DNA of 64,000 nt from JBHOQX01 sp042408595 (GTDB taxonomy: Bacteria; Chloroflexota; Chloroflexia; Chloroflexales; Roseiflexaceae): the NCBI GenBank assembly GCA_042408595.1, contig JBHOQX010000129.1:76999-140998 (forward strand), written 5' to 3'. This document shows positions 26,703 through 35,304 of this stretch, in pieces. The notes under the pieces were generated by a model. It did no database searches and was not told the DNA's origin. It saw only the letters and a program-made list of their open reading frames with translations. The position numbers were made by a program, and so were the translations under genes. How positions within the stretch are numbered: the stretch's first letter is position 1; every line of letters begins with the position of its first letter.

Positions 26703-26730
26703 TTGACAAAGTTGATCAAAGATATTATCA
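26703..26730 (+). promoter_or_regulatory. Promoter-like TTGACA / TATTAT with embedded TTGATCAA palindrome
   Basis: TTGACA at 26703-26708 and an AT-rich ATATTATC (TATTAT 26723-26728; spacing 14-16 depending on register). The 8-bp palindrome TTGATCAA (26712-26719) between them could be an operator. It is the most AT-rich stretch nearby. Confidence 0.4.
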
Positions 26731-27213
26731 TTTCTCCAGACCACTGATACTCCGACGACGCGGCGCGCTGCAGCGTCCGGCGGGGCGGAATTGGCCGATG
26801 TCTGAGATGACGCGGCCCATCGCCCACCGCGGGCGCTTGTTTTGTCACGCGCGGGGTACGGCCCAAAGGGCGTCGAACATGGGCAGAGAGGGGGAGAGGA
26901 TGCGACCAGCAACCGAGGCGCGCATGAACATACGGAAGCGTTCCAGAGCGATGTATCGCCGCCGGCGCATCCACATGCCAGATCGCCCTCTACGCTCGAA
27001 CACCGATTGCTGTCGCGCTGCCACGGCTCGCTGATCCAACGCCGATTCTTGCTATCCATCCACCCGCGTTGCTGCCGCAAACTGCTGTGTCCGTTCGTGT
27101 GACTTTGATTCTTTGCGTTCTGCCACAATGAACCGATCTCCTGCTAAAAGAGGGGAACTGGTAGCGAGGACGAGGGTTATTGGGTCGAATGCATCACTGC
27201 AAGAGTACGATCC

Positions 27214-28146
27214 ATGAGCGCTTATCTTCTCCGGCGGGTTGTTGCGATCCTTCCATCGTTGCTGGCCATGACTCTGATCACGTTTGCCGTCATGCACGCC
27301 ATCCCCGGCAGTCCGTTCGATCCGGCGGCGTTCGGCGGCAACGACCTGCCGCCCGAAGCTATTGCGCGAATCGAAGCCAAATATGGCCTGGATCGACCGT
27401 TGCCGGTGCAATACCTGAACTTTCTCATCGGCGCGCTCCAGGGCGATTTCGGCTATTCGTTCGCCAATAAAACGCGCACCGTCAACGAGTTGCTCGGCGA
27501 GACCTTTCCGGTGTCGTTTCAGCTCGGCGTGATGGCGTTCGGGCTGGCGCTCGGGCTTGGGGTTCCGCTGGGCGTGATCGCGGCGGCCCGGCACAATAGC
27601 CCGGTTGACTACGCGGTGCGCGGGCTGGCGATGTTGGGCATCGCGCTGCCAGGGTTCGTGATCAGCGTGGTGCTGATCCTTGTCTTCTCACTGACGCTCA
27701 GGCTCTTTCCCGCAGCGAGCGTGAAAGGGCACCAGCCGCAGGCGTGGGTGCTGCCGACGATCGCGCTGGCGCTGGGGCCGATGGCCGTGTTCGCCCGCTA
27801 CACCCGCGCCGGCATGCTGGATGAACTGTCGGGCGACTACGTGCGGACGGCGCGCGCCAAGGGCCTGCGCGAAAGCGCAGTGTTGTACCGCCACGTGCTG
27901 AAGGCGGCGCTGCTGCCGGTGGTCACCGTCGCCGGGCCGATCTTCGCGGCGATCGCCACCGGCTCGTTTCTGGTCGAAACGATCTTCAGCGTTCCGGGCA
28001 TGGGCCGCTTTTTTGTCAGCAGCGTCTTCGCCAAAGACTATCCCGTGATTATGACGCTGGTCTTGCTGTACGGCGTGTTTCTGGTCGGCGCGAACCTGGC
28101 CGCCGACCTGCTGTACGGCCTGCTCGACCCGCGCGTGCGGCAGTAG
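27214..28146 (+). CDS. Dipeptide/oligopeptide-type ABC importer permease (DppB-like), system 1
   Basis: 310 residues, six helices. DppB/GsiC features: MSAYLLRRVVAILPSLLAM first helix, FAVMHAIPGSPFD, the KYGLDRPLPVQYLNFL loop, the coupling segment DYVRTARAKGLRESAVLYRH, and VETIFSVPGMGRFFVSSVF. First gene of a run on the plus strand. Relatives import dipeptides, glutathione, nickel or opines. Neighbouring monooxygenases point to a sulfur- or amine-containing organic substrate, by inference. No ATPase gene accompanies it in the window, so DppD/F-type ATPases must be shared from elsewhere. Confidence 0.88.
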   Translation: MSAYLLRRVVAILPSLLAMTLITFAVMHAIPGSPFDPAAFGGNDLPPEAIARIEAKYGLDRPLPVQYLNFLIGALQGDFGYSFANKTRTVNELLGETFPVSFQLGVMAFGLALGLGVPLGVIAAARHNSPVDYAVRGLAMLGIALPGFVISVVLILVFSLTLRLFPAASVKGHQPQAWVLPTIALALGPMAVFARYTRAGMLDELSGDYVRTARAKGLRESAVLYRHVLKAALLPVVTVAGPIFAAIATGSFLVETIFSVPGMGRFFVSSVFAKDYPVIMTLVLLYGVFLVGANLAADLLYGLLDPRVRQ

Positions 28147-28159
28147 AACAGGCAGGGCT

Positions 28160-29074
28160 ATGAGCGCGAATGAAGCGACACATCTGCGCGCAGCGCAACG
28201 CGCCCCGTCGGGGCTGCACGCCATACAGCCGGCGCGCACGCTGTGGGGCGATGTCTGGCAGCGGTTGTTGGCCAACAAACCGGCGGTCGCCGGCGGGGTG
28301 TTTGTGGTGCTGATCGCGCTGCTGGCGCTGGGCGCGCCGCTGGCCGCCCCGCACGGGTACGCCGCGCAGGATTATGCCAACCTGCGCAGGCTGCCCAGCG
28401 CCCAGTACTGGCTGGGCACCGATGACGCCGGACGGGATGTGTGGGCGCGGATTGTGTACGGCGCGCGGGTTTCGTTGCTGGTCGGGCTGGCCGTGCAGGG
28501 GGTAGCGGTGGCGCTGGGCGTGCCGCTCGGCCTGATCGCCGGGTTCTACGGCGGGCGGCTCGACGGCGTGATCATGCGCGTGGTCGATACGCTGTACGCC
28601 TTTCCCAGCCTGCTGTTCGCCATTCTGCTCATGAGCTGGCTCGGCAGCGGCCTGCCGAACGTGGTGCTGGTGCTCAGCATGACCAGTTGGCTGACGCTCT
28701 GCCGGCTGGTGCGCGGCCAGACGCTCAGTCTGCGCGGGCGCGAGTTCATCACGGCGGCGCGTGCGTCGGGCGTGCCCACCGGCCGCATCCTGTGGGCGCA
28801 TGTGCTGCCGAACACGTTTTCTGTGATTGTGACGGCGGTGACGTTCGGCATCCCGCAGGCGATCCTGGCCGAGTCTGTGCTGAGTTTCATCGGTATCGGC
28901 ATCGACCCGCCCATGCCGAGCTGGGGCTGCATGGTCAGCGACAACATCCTGTACATCCGCTCGGCCTGGCATCTGGCGCTGTTTCCGGCGCTGGCGCTGG
29001 GCGCGACCATGCTGGCCTTTACAGCGCTGGGCGATGGCCTGCGCGATGCGTTCGATCCCCGCCTGCGGCGCTAA
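28160..29074 (+). CDS. Dipeptide/oligopeptide-type ABC importer permease (DppC-like), system 1
   Basis: 304 residues, starting 13 bp after the dppB-like gene. DppC layout: cytoplasmic tail with ARTLWGDVWQRLLANKPAVAG, then the periplasmic loop LGTDDAGRDVWARIVYGARVSL, the coupling EAA-like loop FITAARASGVPTGRILWAHVLPN, and AESVLSFIGIGIDPPMPSWG. Partner of the preceding permease. The stop is followed 68 bp later by the receptor gene. Confidence 0.88.
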   Translation: MSANEATHLRAAQRAPSGLHAIQPARTLWGDVWQRLLANKPAVAGGVFVVLIALLALGAPLAAPHGYAAQDYANLRRLPSAQYWLGTDDAGRDVWARIVYGARVSLLVGLAVQGVAVALGVPLGLIAGFYGGRLDGVIMRVVDTLYAFPSLLFAILLMSWLGSGLPNVVLVLSMTSWLTLCRLVRGQTLSLRGREFITAARASGVPTGRILWAHVLPNTFSVIVTAVTFGIPQAILAESVLSFIGIGIDPPMPSWGCMVSDNILYIRSAWHLALFPALALGATMLAFTALGDGLRDAFDPRLRR

Positions 29075-29142
29075 CAGAGCGACCGGAAGCCAGCTGTTGC
29101 TCCATGATCCGGCCATCTTGCATACAGAGTGGGAGGCTGTCC

Positions 29143-30999
29143 ATGACCGACAATAATCATTCGTGGTTGGAGCAGGCGGAGCAGCGCGCGTTGTTCGCGG
29201 AGCGCATGGTCGAGGCTGCGGCGGCGAGCGGCCTGTCGCGGCGGCAGTTCCTGCTAGCCCTCGGGCTCGGCGGCTCATCGGTGCTGCTCGCGGCGTGTGG
29301 CGCGGCGCCCGATGCAGGGGCCGGCCCGACCGCGGCACCGGCGCCCGGGAATGCCACCGCCGCGCCTGCTACGACCGCCGCGCCTGCTGCGACCGCCGCG
29401 CCTGGTGCTGGGGGCGATGCCGCGCCGGATGACCGGCAGGTGTTCCGCTTTGCGATCAACGCCGACCCGGCCAGCCACGACTTCAACAAAGACCTGTACA
29501 ACGGCGGCGAAGCGACGCTGTTCGCCGGCCTGACCCGGCTGGACGAGAACTACCAGGCGCAGCCCTACGCCGCCGAAAGCTGGACCGTCAGCGACGATGG
29601 TACGGTGTACACCTTCAAAATCAACCGCAAAGGCACGTGGACCAACGGCGATCCGGTCACGGCGCACGATTTTGTGTACAGCTTCACGCGCCAGTTGAAC
29701 CCCGAAACGGGGGCCAGCTACGCGGCCATTCTCTACGACATCGTGGGCGCGCAGGAGTGGAACACCGGCGCAGCGGGCGCCGGGCCCGACAAATTGGGGA
29801 TCAAGGCGATCGACGACTACACCCTGGAGATCACGCTCAAAGGCCCGCGGGAGTACTTTCCGCTCCTCGTCGGCTACGCCTCGGCGCTGCCCGCGCACAA
29901 GGCCAGCGTCGAGCGCTACGGCGATAAATGGACCGAGGCGGGCAACATCGTCAGCAACGGCCCGTTCAAGCTGAAGCGCTGGGATCGCGGCCGGGAACTG
30001 GAGTACGAGCGCAACGAGGAGTTCGCGGTCGGGCCCAAGCCCAGGCTCAAGACCGTGATCGCCTCGGTGATCCCCGACAACGCCGGGTTGCTGCCCTACG
30101 AGAGCGGCCAGATCGACGCGCGGGCGGCCAACGGTATTCCGGCCAGCGAGGTCCCCCATCTGCAAGCCGACCCGGAGCTGAGCAAGCAACTCATTCGCAT
30201 CTCGTCGCCGTCGATCGCCTTTCTGTCGCCGGAGGCGAACAAGCCGCCGTTCGATCAGCTCGGCGTACGGCAGGCGCTCCAGCACGCCATCGACCGCGAA
30301 ACCATCCTCAAGGTGATCAACAACCTTGGTGTGCCGGCCTACAGCCTGATCTCGCCAGATCAGCCCTACACGATCGACCCGAACGCCTACCCCGAGTTCC
30401 CGCAGGCCTACGCCTACGACCCCCAACGCGCCAGGAGCAAGCTGGCCGGAACGCCCTACGAGGGGGGCAAGAACTGGCCGGAGGTGACGCTCACCTCCCG
30501 CCCGGTCGGCCCCAACGCCAGACTGGTGGCCGAGGTCATCCAGCAGCAACTGGCGCAGAATCTGGGGCTGAACATCAAACTGGAGAACCCGGAGGATGGC
30601 AAGGTGTTCATCAGCAACCTGTTCGGGGGCAAGTACCAGTTCGTCTTCTACATCTGGTTCACCGACTATCCTGACCCGAGCAACCACTACACCGCGATCT
30701 GGTATGGCAAGGCCGCGCGGCGGCGCTTTGCGTGGAAGAGCGCTACCTTCGACCAACTCGTGAGTGCGGCGGCCGGCGAGATCGACAAAACCAAGCGCGC
30801 CGACTTGTACCTGCAGGCCGAACGGGTGATGCGCGACGAGGCGGCCTACATCCCGCTGTACTACCCGACCCCGGTCAATGTGTACAAGCCGTATGTCAAG
30901 GGCATCCCGCAGAACAAGTCCGGTGTGTACGTCACCGATAACAGCGTGTATCGGTCGACCAAGATCAACATCTACATCAGCAATGAGAAGCAGGCGTAG
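29143..30999 (+). CDS. Tat-exported SBP_bac_5-type receptor lipoprotein, system 1
   Basis: 618 residues from ATG at 29143 with GGGAGG upstream; the frame is open further back but that part is antisense-like overlap with the permease. N-terminus: about 30 residues, then a twin-arginine signal SRRQFLLALGLGG followed by a lipobox LLAACG, so probably Tat-exported and lipidated. A 40-residue Ala/Pro/Thr tether follows. The receptor fold has FAINADPASHDFNKDLYNGG, WTNGDPVTAHDFVYSFTRQL, SNGPFKLKRWDRGRELEYER and VRQALQHAIDRETILKVI, as in OppA/peptide-binding proteins. It binds substrate for the two permeases upstream. The N-terminal region before the signal is unusually long. Confidence 0.88.
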   Translation: MTDNNHSWLEQAEQRALFAERMVEAAAASGLSRRQFLLALGLGGSSVLLAACGAAPDAGAGPTAAPAPGNATAAPATTAAPAATAAPGAGGDAAPDDRQVFRFAINADPASHDFNKDLYNGGEATLFAGLTRLDENYQAQPYAAESWTVSDDGTVYTFKINRKGTWTNGDPVTAHDFVYSFTRQLNPETGASYAAILYDIVGAQEWNTGAAGAGPDKLGIKAIDDYTLEITLKGPREYFPLLVGYASALPAHKASVERYGDKWTEAGNIVSNGPFKLKRWDRGRELEYERNEEFAVGPKPRLKTVIASVIPDNAGLLPYESGQIDARAANGIPASEVPHLQADPELSKQLIRISSPSIAFLSPEANKPPFDQLGVRQALQHAIDRETILKVINNLGVPAYSLISPDQPYTIDPNAYPEFPQAYAYDPQRARSKLAGTPYEGGKNWPEVTLTSRPVGPNARLVAEVIQQQLAQNLGLNIKLENPEDGKVFISNLFGGKYQFVFYIWFTDYPDPSNHYTAIWYGKAARRRFAWKSATFDQLVSAAAGEIDKTKRADLYLQAERVMRDEAAYIPLYYPTPVNVYKPYVKGIPQNKSGVYVTDNSVYRSTKINIYISNEKQA

Positions 31000-31039
31000 C
31001 AGCCGGGCTCGCGGCGCTCGTTCACGATCGGAGTGTGCC

Positions 31040-31534
31040 ATGATAGTATTCCCCCTTTCTTCAACCATCACGGCTGCCGCCGAGGATGTGCGCAGCGCGG
31101 ATGCCGTGCAGTTGCTCGACGAGCTCACCCGCGAGCTCGCGGCGCTGTACAAGATCGGCGACGGACGGGCGGGCTTCGATCCGTCGGACGTGGAGCAGCC
31201 GCGCGCCGCATTCGTGATCGCCCGGGTGGATGGCTACCCGGCGGGGTGTGGCGCGCTGCGCCCACTGGATGCGCAGAGCGGCGAGATCAAGCGCATGTAC
31301 ACCCGGCCCGCTTTTCGCCGCCGGGGTGTGGCGCAGGCGGTGCTGGCCGAGATCGAACGATTGGCTGTCGGGTTCGGCTACACCACTCTGAAGTTGCAGA
31401 CCGGGCCGCTCCAGCCCGAGGCGGCGGCGCTGTACGAGCGGGTAGGCTACCGCCGCATCCCACGCTTTGCAGGCAACTGGGAGCGGGTGCTGGCCTACCA
31501 GAAGGATCTTGAACCCGCTGCTGGCCACCGGTAG
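31040..31534 (+). CDS. GNAT-family N-acetyltransferase
   Basis: 164 residues from ATG at 31040, GGAGTG upstream. Acetyl-CoA site RRRGVAQAVLAEIER (R-x-x-G-x-A) follows the strand GEIKRMYTRPAF, with ALYERVGYRRIPRF at the end. It lies between the receptor and the first monooxygenase gene, 40 bp and 44 bp away. In B. subtilis S-alkylcysteine pathways an N-acetyltransferase precedes FMN monooxygenases; a similar N-acetylation role is an inference from context. Substrate unknown. Confidence 0.85.
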   Translation: MIVFPLSSTITAAAEDVRSADAVQLLDELTRELAALYKIGDGRAGFDPSDVEQPRAAFVIARVDGYPAGCGALRPLDAQSGEIKRMYTRPAFRRRGVAQAVLAEIERLAVGFGYTTLKLQTGPLQPEAAALYERVGYRRIPRFAGNWERVLAYQKDLEPAAGHR

Positions 31535-31578
31535 ACGCGGTGCGCACCCGGTGGCCGGCGCTCGCGAAAATCGCAACG

Positions 31579-32613
31579 ATGCAATTCGCCCTCTTCACTC
31601 TTCTGGCCAATATGCCCAACCCGGTCACGGGCGAGACGCTCACGACGCAGCAGAAGTTTGCGAACGTGCTGAAGCAAGCCCGTCTGGCCGAGCAACTCGG
31701 CTTCGAGGCCTACGGCGTCGGCGAGCGCCACGGCGCGCCGTTTCTGTGCTCGTCGCCGCCGGTCATCCTCACCGCGATCGCTGCCCGGACCACGCGCATC
31801 CGGCTGCTTACCACGGTGACGGTGTTGAGCGTGCTCGACCCGGTGCGCGTGGCCGAGGACTACGCGACGCTGGATCATCTGTCGGGCGGGCGGCTGGAGC
31901 TGATCATCGGCAAAGGCAACGACCCGCGCCATTATCCGTTGTTCGGCGTTCCCGAGGCGGAGCAGTGGGACTCGCTGGCCGAGCGGTACGCCTTGCTGCG
32001 GCGCCTGTGGGCCGAGGAAAATGTGACCTGGCGGGGCACCTACCGCCCGCCGCTCGACAACGTCACCACGCAGCCGCGCCCGCTCCAGCGCCCCATCCCG
32101 GTCTGGCACGGCAGCGCGTCGAGCACCCGCTCGACCGAGCTGGCGGCGAAGTACGGCGAACCGATCTTTTCGGCCAATGCCTTTCACCATCAGTCGAAAT
32201 ACAAGGCGCTGATCGATCACTACCGCGAACGGCTGGCCTTCTACGGGCACGACCCGTCCAAAGCGATCGTCGGCGCGGGCGCCGGCAGCCTGTACGTGAC
32301 CAACACCACCGAAGCGGCGATCCGCCGCTTCCGTCCCTATTACGACGCCTTCATGGCGACGCCGGCGGCGCAACACAACCAACCGCCGTTCCGCGATCTG
32401 GAGGACAACATCGCCAACGGCCCCATTCTGGTCGGCAGCCCCGAGCTGGTGATCGAGAAGGTGCTGCGGTATCACCGGGCCTATGGGCATCAGGTGCAGA
32501 GCATCGGCGTGGACGGGCTGAGCGAGCCAGAGCAGGAGGAGCAACTGCATCGGTTCGCCAGCGAGATCGCGCCTGTGCTGCGGCGCGAGATCCCCAGCAC
32601 GGTGTGGAGTTGA
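31579..32613 (+). CDS. Luciferase-like flavin-dependent monooxygenase 1
   Basis: 344 residues from ATG at 31579; a GTG at 31540 would extend it. Bacterial luciferase TIM barrel: MQFALFTLLANMPNP, EQLGFEAYGVGERHG, RTTRIRLLTTVTVLSVLDPVRVAEDYATLDHLSGGR split over two strands, and the class motif LSGGRLELIIGKGNDP. It needs FMNH2 from a separate reductase. Members oxidise alkanes, sulfonates, aldehydes and coenzyme F420 substrates; here FMN is more likely given the SsuE-type reductase at 42980. Substrate unknown. Confidence 0.85.
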   Translation: MQFALFTLLANMPNPVTGETLTTQQKFANVLKQARLAEQLGFEAYGVGERHGAPFLCSSPPVILTAIAARTTRIRLLTTVTVLSVLDPVRVAEDYATLDHLSGGRLELIIGKGNDPRHYPLFGVPEAEQWDSLAERYALLRRLWAEENVTWRGTYRPPLDNVTTQPRPLQRPIPVWHGSASSTRSTELAAKYGEPIFSANAFHHQSKYKALIDHYRERLAFYGHDPSKAIVGAGAGSLYVTNTTEAAIRRFRPYYDAFMATPAAQHNQPPFRDLEDNIANGPILVGSPELVIEKVLRYHRAYGHQVQSIGVDGLSEPEQEEQLHRFASEIAPVLRREIPSTVWS

Positions 32614-32618
32614 CCGCA

Positions 32619-32705
32619 GTGAGCGAGTGAGCGGGTGAGCGGGCGACGTTGGGAGCTTGAATATCACCGTGTCATCTTTTCACCAGCGCCACCAGCGCAT
32701 CAACG
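32619..32705 (+). repeat. 8-nt repeat arms between monooxygenase genes 1 and 2
   Basis: GTGAGCGA, GTGAGCGG, GTGAGCGG at 32619-32642, 6 nt after the stop. The opposite-strand type follows: CACCGTGT, CATCTTTT, CACCAGCG, (C) CACCAGCG, CATCAACG at 32665-32705. The right arm ends shortly before the ribosome site of the next gene. Confidence 0.75.
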
Positions 32706-32722
32706 ACGAAGGGAAGGAATCG

Positions 32723-33892
32723 ATGAGCCAACGGGCTGAACACCTGATTTTGAGCGCATCAATCGACGGGCTGGGGTTTCACCCGGGGGCGGCGCGCGCC
32801 GCGCGGCCAGAGCGCATGACCGAGCTGGATCACTATCGCCGCCTCGTTCAGACCGCCGAGCGCAGCCTGCTCGATTTTGTGCTGTTGTACGACCCACGCG
32901 CGTTAGCGGCGGGGCAGACCTTTGGCCGGATCGACGCGCTCTCGGTGCTGTCGCGCCTCGCCCCGGAGACCACCCGGATCGGGCTGGCGGTGAGCAAGCC
33001 GACCACCTACAGCGAGCCGTTCACCGTCTCGCGCGAGCTGGCGACGCTGGATTTCGTCAGCAACGGGCGCGCGGCCTGGGAGGCGACCACCAACGCCAGC
33101 GATGCCGAGGCGCAGAACTTTGGTCGGCACCGTGCGCCGCCCGCCGATGAACGGCGTTCGATCGCCGCTGAGTACATCGAGGTGAGCCGCAAGCTGTGGG
33201 ACTCCTGGGAGGACGATGCGGTGATCACCGACCGCGCACGGGGGCTGTATCTCGACCCGAACAAGCTGCATCATATCAACCACCTGGGCAAACATTTTCG
33301 CATCCGGGGGCCGCAGATCACCTACCGCCCGCCGCAGGGCCACGTTGTGGTGGTGCAGGTCGATCGCGGCGACGCGGGCGAACCGCTGTCTGCCACGCTC
33401 GCCGACGTGCTGGTGCTGCACCACTCTACGCTCGATGCGGCGCGGGCCGCCTACGCGGAGTATCAGGCCGAGGCTGACGCCGCCGGGCGTCAGGTGCGCA
33501 TCCTGCAGGCCATCCTGCCGATCCTCGGCGCCACCGCGGCCCAGGCCGCGGCCCGCGCCGCCGCGCTCGACGCCGCGCTCGACATCGCCGGGGACGGATC
33601 GGCCCTGCCCCCCCGCGCCACGCGGCTGGTCGGCACCCCGGCGCAGCTGGCCGATATGCTTGAGCAGTGGTTCGACGCCCGCGCCGCCGACGGGTTTCAT
33701 CTGCTGCCCGCCGTGCTGCCCGATGGGCTCGAAGAGATCGCGCGCGAGCTGGTGCCGGAGCTGCAGCGGCGCGGGCGGTTCCGCACGGCGTACACCGGGC
33801 ACACCCTGCGCGACCACCTGCGCCTCGCCCGCCCGTTGAGCCAGTACATCGGTGCGGAGTCGGAAGCGTTCACTGCCTATGACCGGAACTGA
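32723..33892 (+). CDS. Luciferase-like flavin-dependent monooxygenase 2 (NtaA/SnaA/DszA-like, short)
   Basis: 389 residues from ATG at 32723 with GGGAAGGA upstream. LILSASIDGLGFHPGAARAA start, LDFVLLYDPRA, TRIGLAVSKPTTYSEPFTVS, LDFVSNGRAAWEATTNAS (the S-x-G-R-A-x-W-x-x-T motif typical of the NtaA/SnaA/DszA group), then VSRKLWDSWEDDAVI. The C-terminal tail ELQRRGRFRTAYTGHTLRDHL matches the next monooxygenase, so the two are probably duplicates that diverged. It is shorter than the 430-450 usual for this group because the middle insertion is reduced. Confidence 0.83.
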   Translation: MSQRAEHLILSASIDGLGFHPGAARAARPERMTELDHYRRLVQTAERSLLDFVLLYDPRALAAGQTFGRIDALSVLSRLAPETTRIGLAVSKPTTYSEPFTVSRELATLDFVSNGRAAWEATTNASDAEAQNFGRHRAPPADERRSIAAEYIEVSRKLWDSWEDDAVITDRARGLYLDPNKLHHINHLGKHFRIRGPQITYRPPQGHVVVVQVDRGDAGEPLSATLADVLVLHHSTLDAARAAYAEYQAEADAAGRQVRILQAILPILGATAAQAAARAAALDAALDIAGDGSALPPRATRLVGTPAQLADMLEQWFDARAADGFHLLPAVLPDGLEEIARELVPELQRRGRFRTAYTGHTLRDHLRLARPLSQYIGAESEAFTAYDRN

Positions 33893-33921
33893 GAACCGCG
33901 CGGCTTTCCAGGGAGCATGTT

Positions 33922-35268
33922 GTGAGCGCACAGAAACAACTCCACATCGGCGCATTTCTGCAGGGGGTCGGCCACACGATCGCGTGGCGCCACCCCCGCA
34001 GCGCCAGCTACACCAGATTCCAGACCTACGTCGAATTCGCCCAACTCGCGGAGCGGGGCAAACTCGATTTCATCTTCTTCGGCGAGGGGCTGGTCGTCCG
34101 CGAGCATCGCGACAAATTCTTCGGCCCGATCGTCAACGGGCGGCCCGACTCGATCGCGCTGCTGCCGGCGCTCGCCGCCGTGACCCGCCACATCGGGCTG
34201 GCGGCGACGATCTCGACCACCTACAACCAGCCCTACGAGCTGGCGCGCCAGCTCGCCGGGATCGACCACGTCAGCCAGGGGCGTGCGGCCTGGAACGTGG
34301 TCACCAGCTTCTCGAACTCCGCCGCCAAAGACACCGGCGGCGATCAGGTCGCCTACAACTTCAGCAAAGACAAGCACCTCGACCACGCCACGCGCTACGA
34401 CCGGGCACGCGAGTTCGTGGCGCTGATCAAACAGTTGTGGGACTCGTGGGAGGACGACGCCCTGGCAGGGGGATCCCTCGATCCGGGCAAGGTGCATGCG
34501 CCCAATCACAGCGGCAAATGGTTCACGGTGCGCGGGCCGCTCGACACGCCACGCCCGCCGCAGGGCCACCCGGTGATCATCCAGGCCGGGCAGTCCGACG
34601 ACGGGCGCGATCTGGCGGCGCGCATCGCCGATGTGATCTTCAGCCCCTACCGCAACCTGCACGAATCCAAGGCCCACTACGCTGATGTCAAGCAGCGCAT
34701 GGAGCGCTACGGGCGCGCGCCCGAGGAACTGCGCGTGCTGCCGGGGCTAGCGGTGGTTGTCGCGCCGACCGAAGCCGAGGCGCGCGCCAAGGCCGATGGT
34801 TACCGCGAACTGCTGCTCACCGACCCGGTGGTGCGCTATCTGTTGTCGGAGCCGAGCGGCTACGATTTCGACACGGTCGACCTGGACGGGCCGTTCCCCG
34901 ACATCGACACCAGCGACCCCAACCTCAACGGCACGCTGATCGAGCGCTGGAAGACGCTGGCGCGCGAGGGGAACCTGACGGCCCGCCAGGTGGTCGAGCA
35001 GGCCACTCCGCGCCCGTCGCTGATCGGCACGCCGGCGCAGGTGGCCGACCATTTCCAGCACTGGCTGGAGGAAGAGGCCAGCGACGGCTTTCTGCTGACG
35101 CCCGCCCTGTTCCCCGGCGATCTGCAGGATTTTGTCGAGCTGGTCGTTCCCGAACTGCAACGCCGTGGCCTGTTCCGCACCGAGTACACCGGCCGCACCC
35201 TGCGCGAGCACCTGGGCCTCAGCCGCCCGCGCAGCCCGCAGGTAGCCGAGGCGCTGGCGCGCGGATGA
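33922..35268 (+). CDS. Luciferase-like flavin-dependent monooxygenase 3 (NtaA/SnaA/DszA family)
   Basis: 448 residues from GTG with AGGGAG upstream. Full-length NtaA/SnaA/DszA architecture: HIGAFLQGVGHTIAWRHP, KLDFIFFGEGL, ATISTTYNQPYELARQLAG, VSQGRAAWNVVTSFSNSAA, DHATRYDRAREFVALIKQLW, PVIIQAGQSDDGRDLAA. Relatives oxidise nitrilotriacetate, pristinamycin precursor, dibenzothiophene sulfone, and N-acetyl S-alkylcysteines. It lies 29 bp after monooxygenase 2. Context suggests C-S or C-N bond cleavage. Confidence 0.88.
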   Translation: MSAQKQLHIGAFLQGVGHTIAWRHPRSASYTRFQTYVEFAQLAERGKLDFIFFGEGLVVREHRDKFFGPIVNGRPDSIALLPALAAVTRHIGLAATISTTYNQPYELARQLAGIDHVSQGRAAWNVVTSFSNSAAKDTGGDQVAYNFSKDKHLDHATRYDRAREFVALIKQLWDSWEDDALAGGSLDPGKVHAPNHSGKWFTVRGPLDTPRPPQGHPVIIQAGQSDDGRDLAARIADVIFSPYRNLHESKAHYADVKQRMERYGRAPEELRVLPGLAVVVAPTEAEARAKADGYRELLLTDPVVRYLLSEPSGYDFDTVDLDGPFPDIDTSDPNLNGTLIERWKTLAREGNLTARQVVEQATPRPSLIGTPAQVADHFQHWLEEEASDGFLLTPALFPGDLQDFVELVVPELQRRGLFRTEYTGRTLREHLGLSRPRSPQVAEALARG

Positions 35269-35304
35269 ACGCACTCTGCTGCTTGTTGACAGAAGGAGAG
35301 GAAC

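Larger units (their letters stand above)
26433..27213. other. 780-bp spacer with several regulatory-looking elements, no convincing gene
   Basis: Open frames here lack coding character (Arg-rich, many ATGs, no homologous motifs). It holds hairpins at 26558 and 26655, a promoter/palindrome at 26703-26730, a second small hairpin at 26821, and a long leader ending at the permease gene at 27214. Possibly a regulatory leader for the import/monooxygenase block, or the site where that block was inserted. Confidence 0.6.

Noticed and set aside
26609..27034. 141-codon frame in the large spacer
   Set aside because: Arg-rich, many internal ATGs, no ribosome site or family motif.
28441..29142. N-terminal extension of the receptor reading frame
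   Set aside because: It overlaps the DppC-like gene in another frame; the ATG at 29143 with GGGAGG and a Tat/lipobox signal is the real start.
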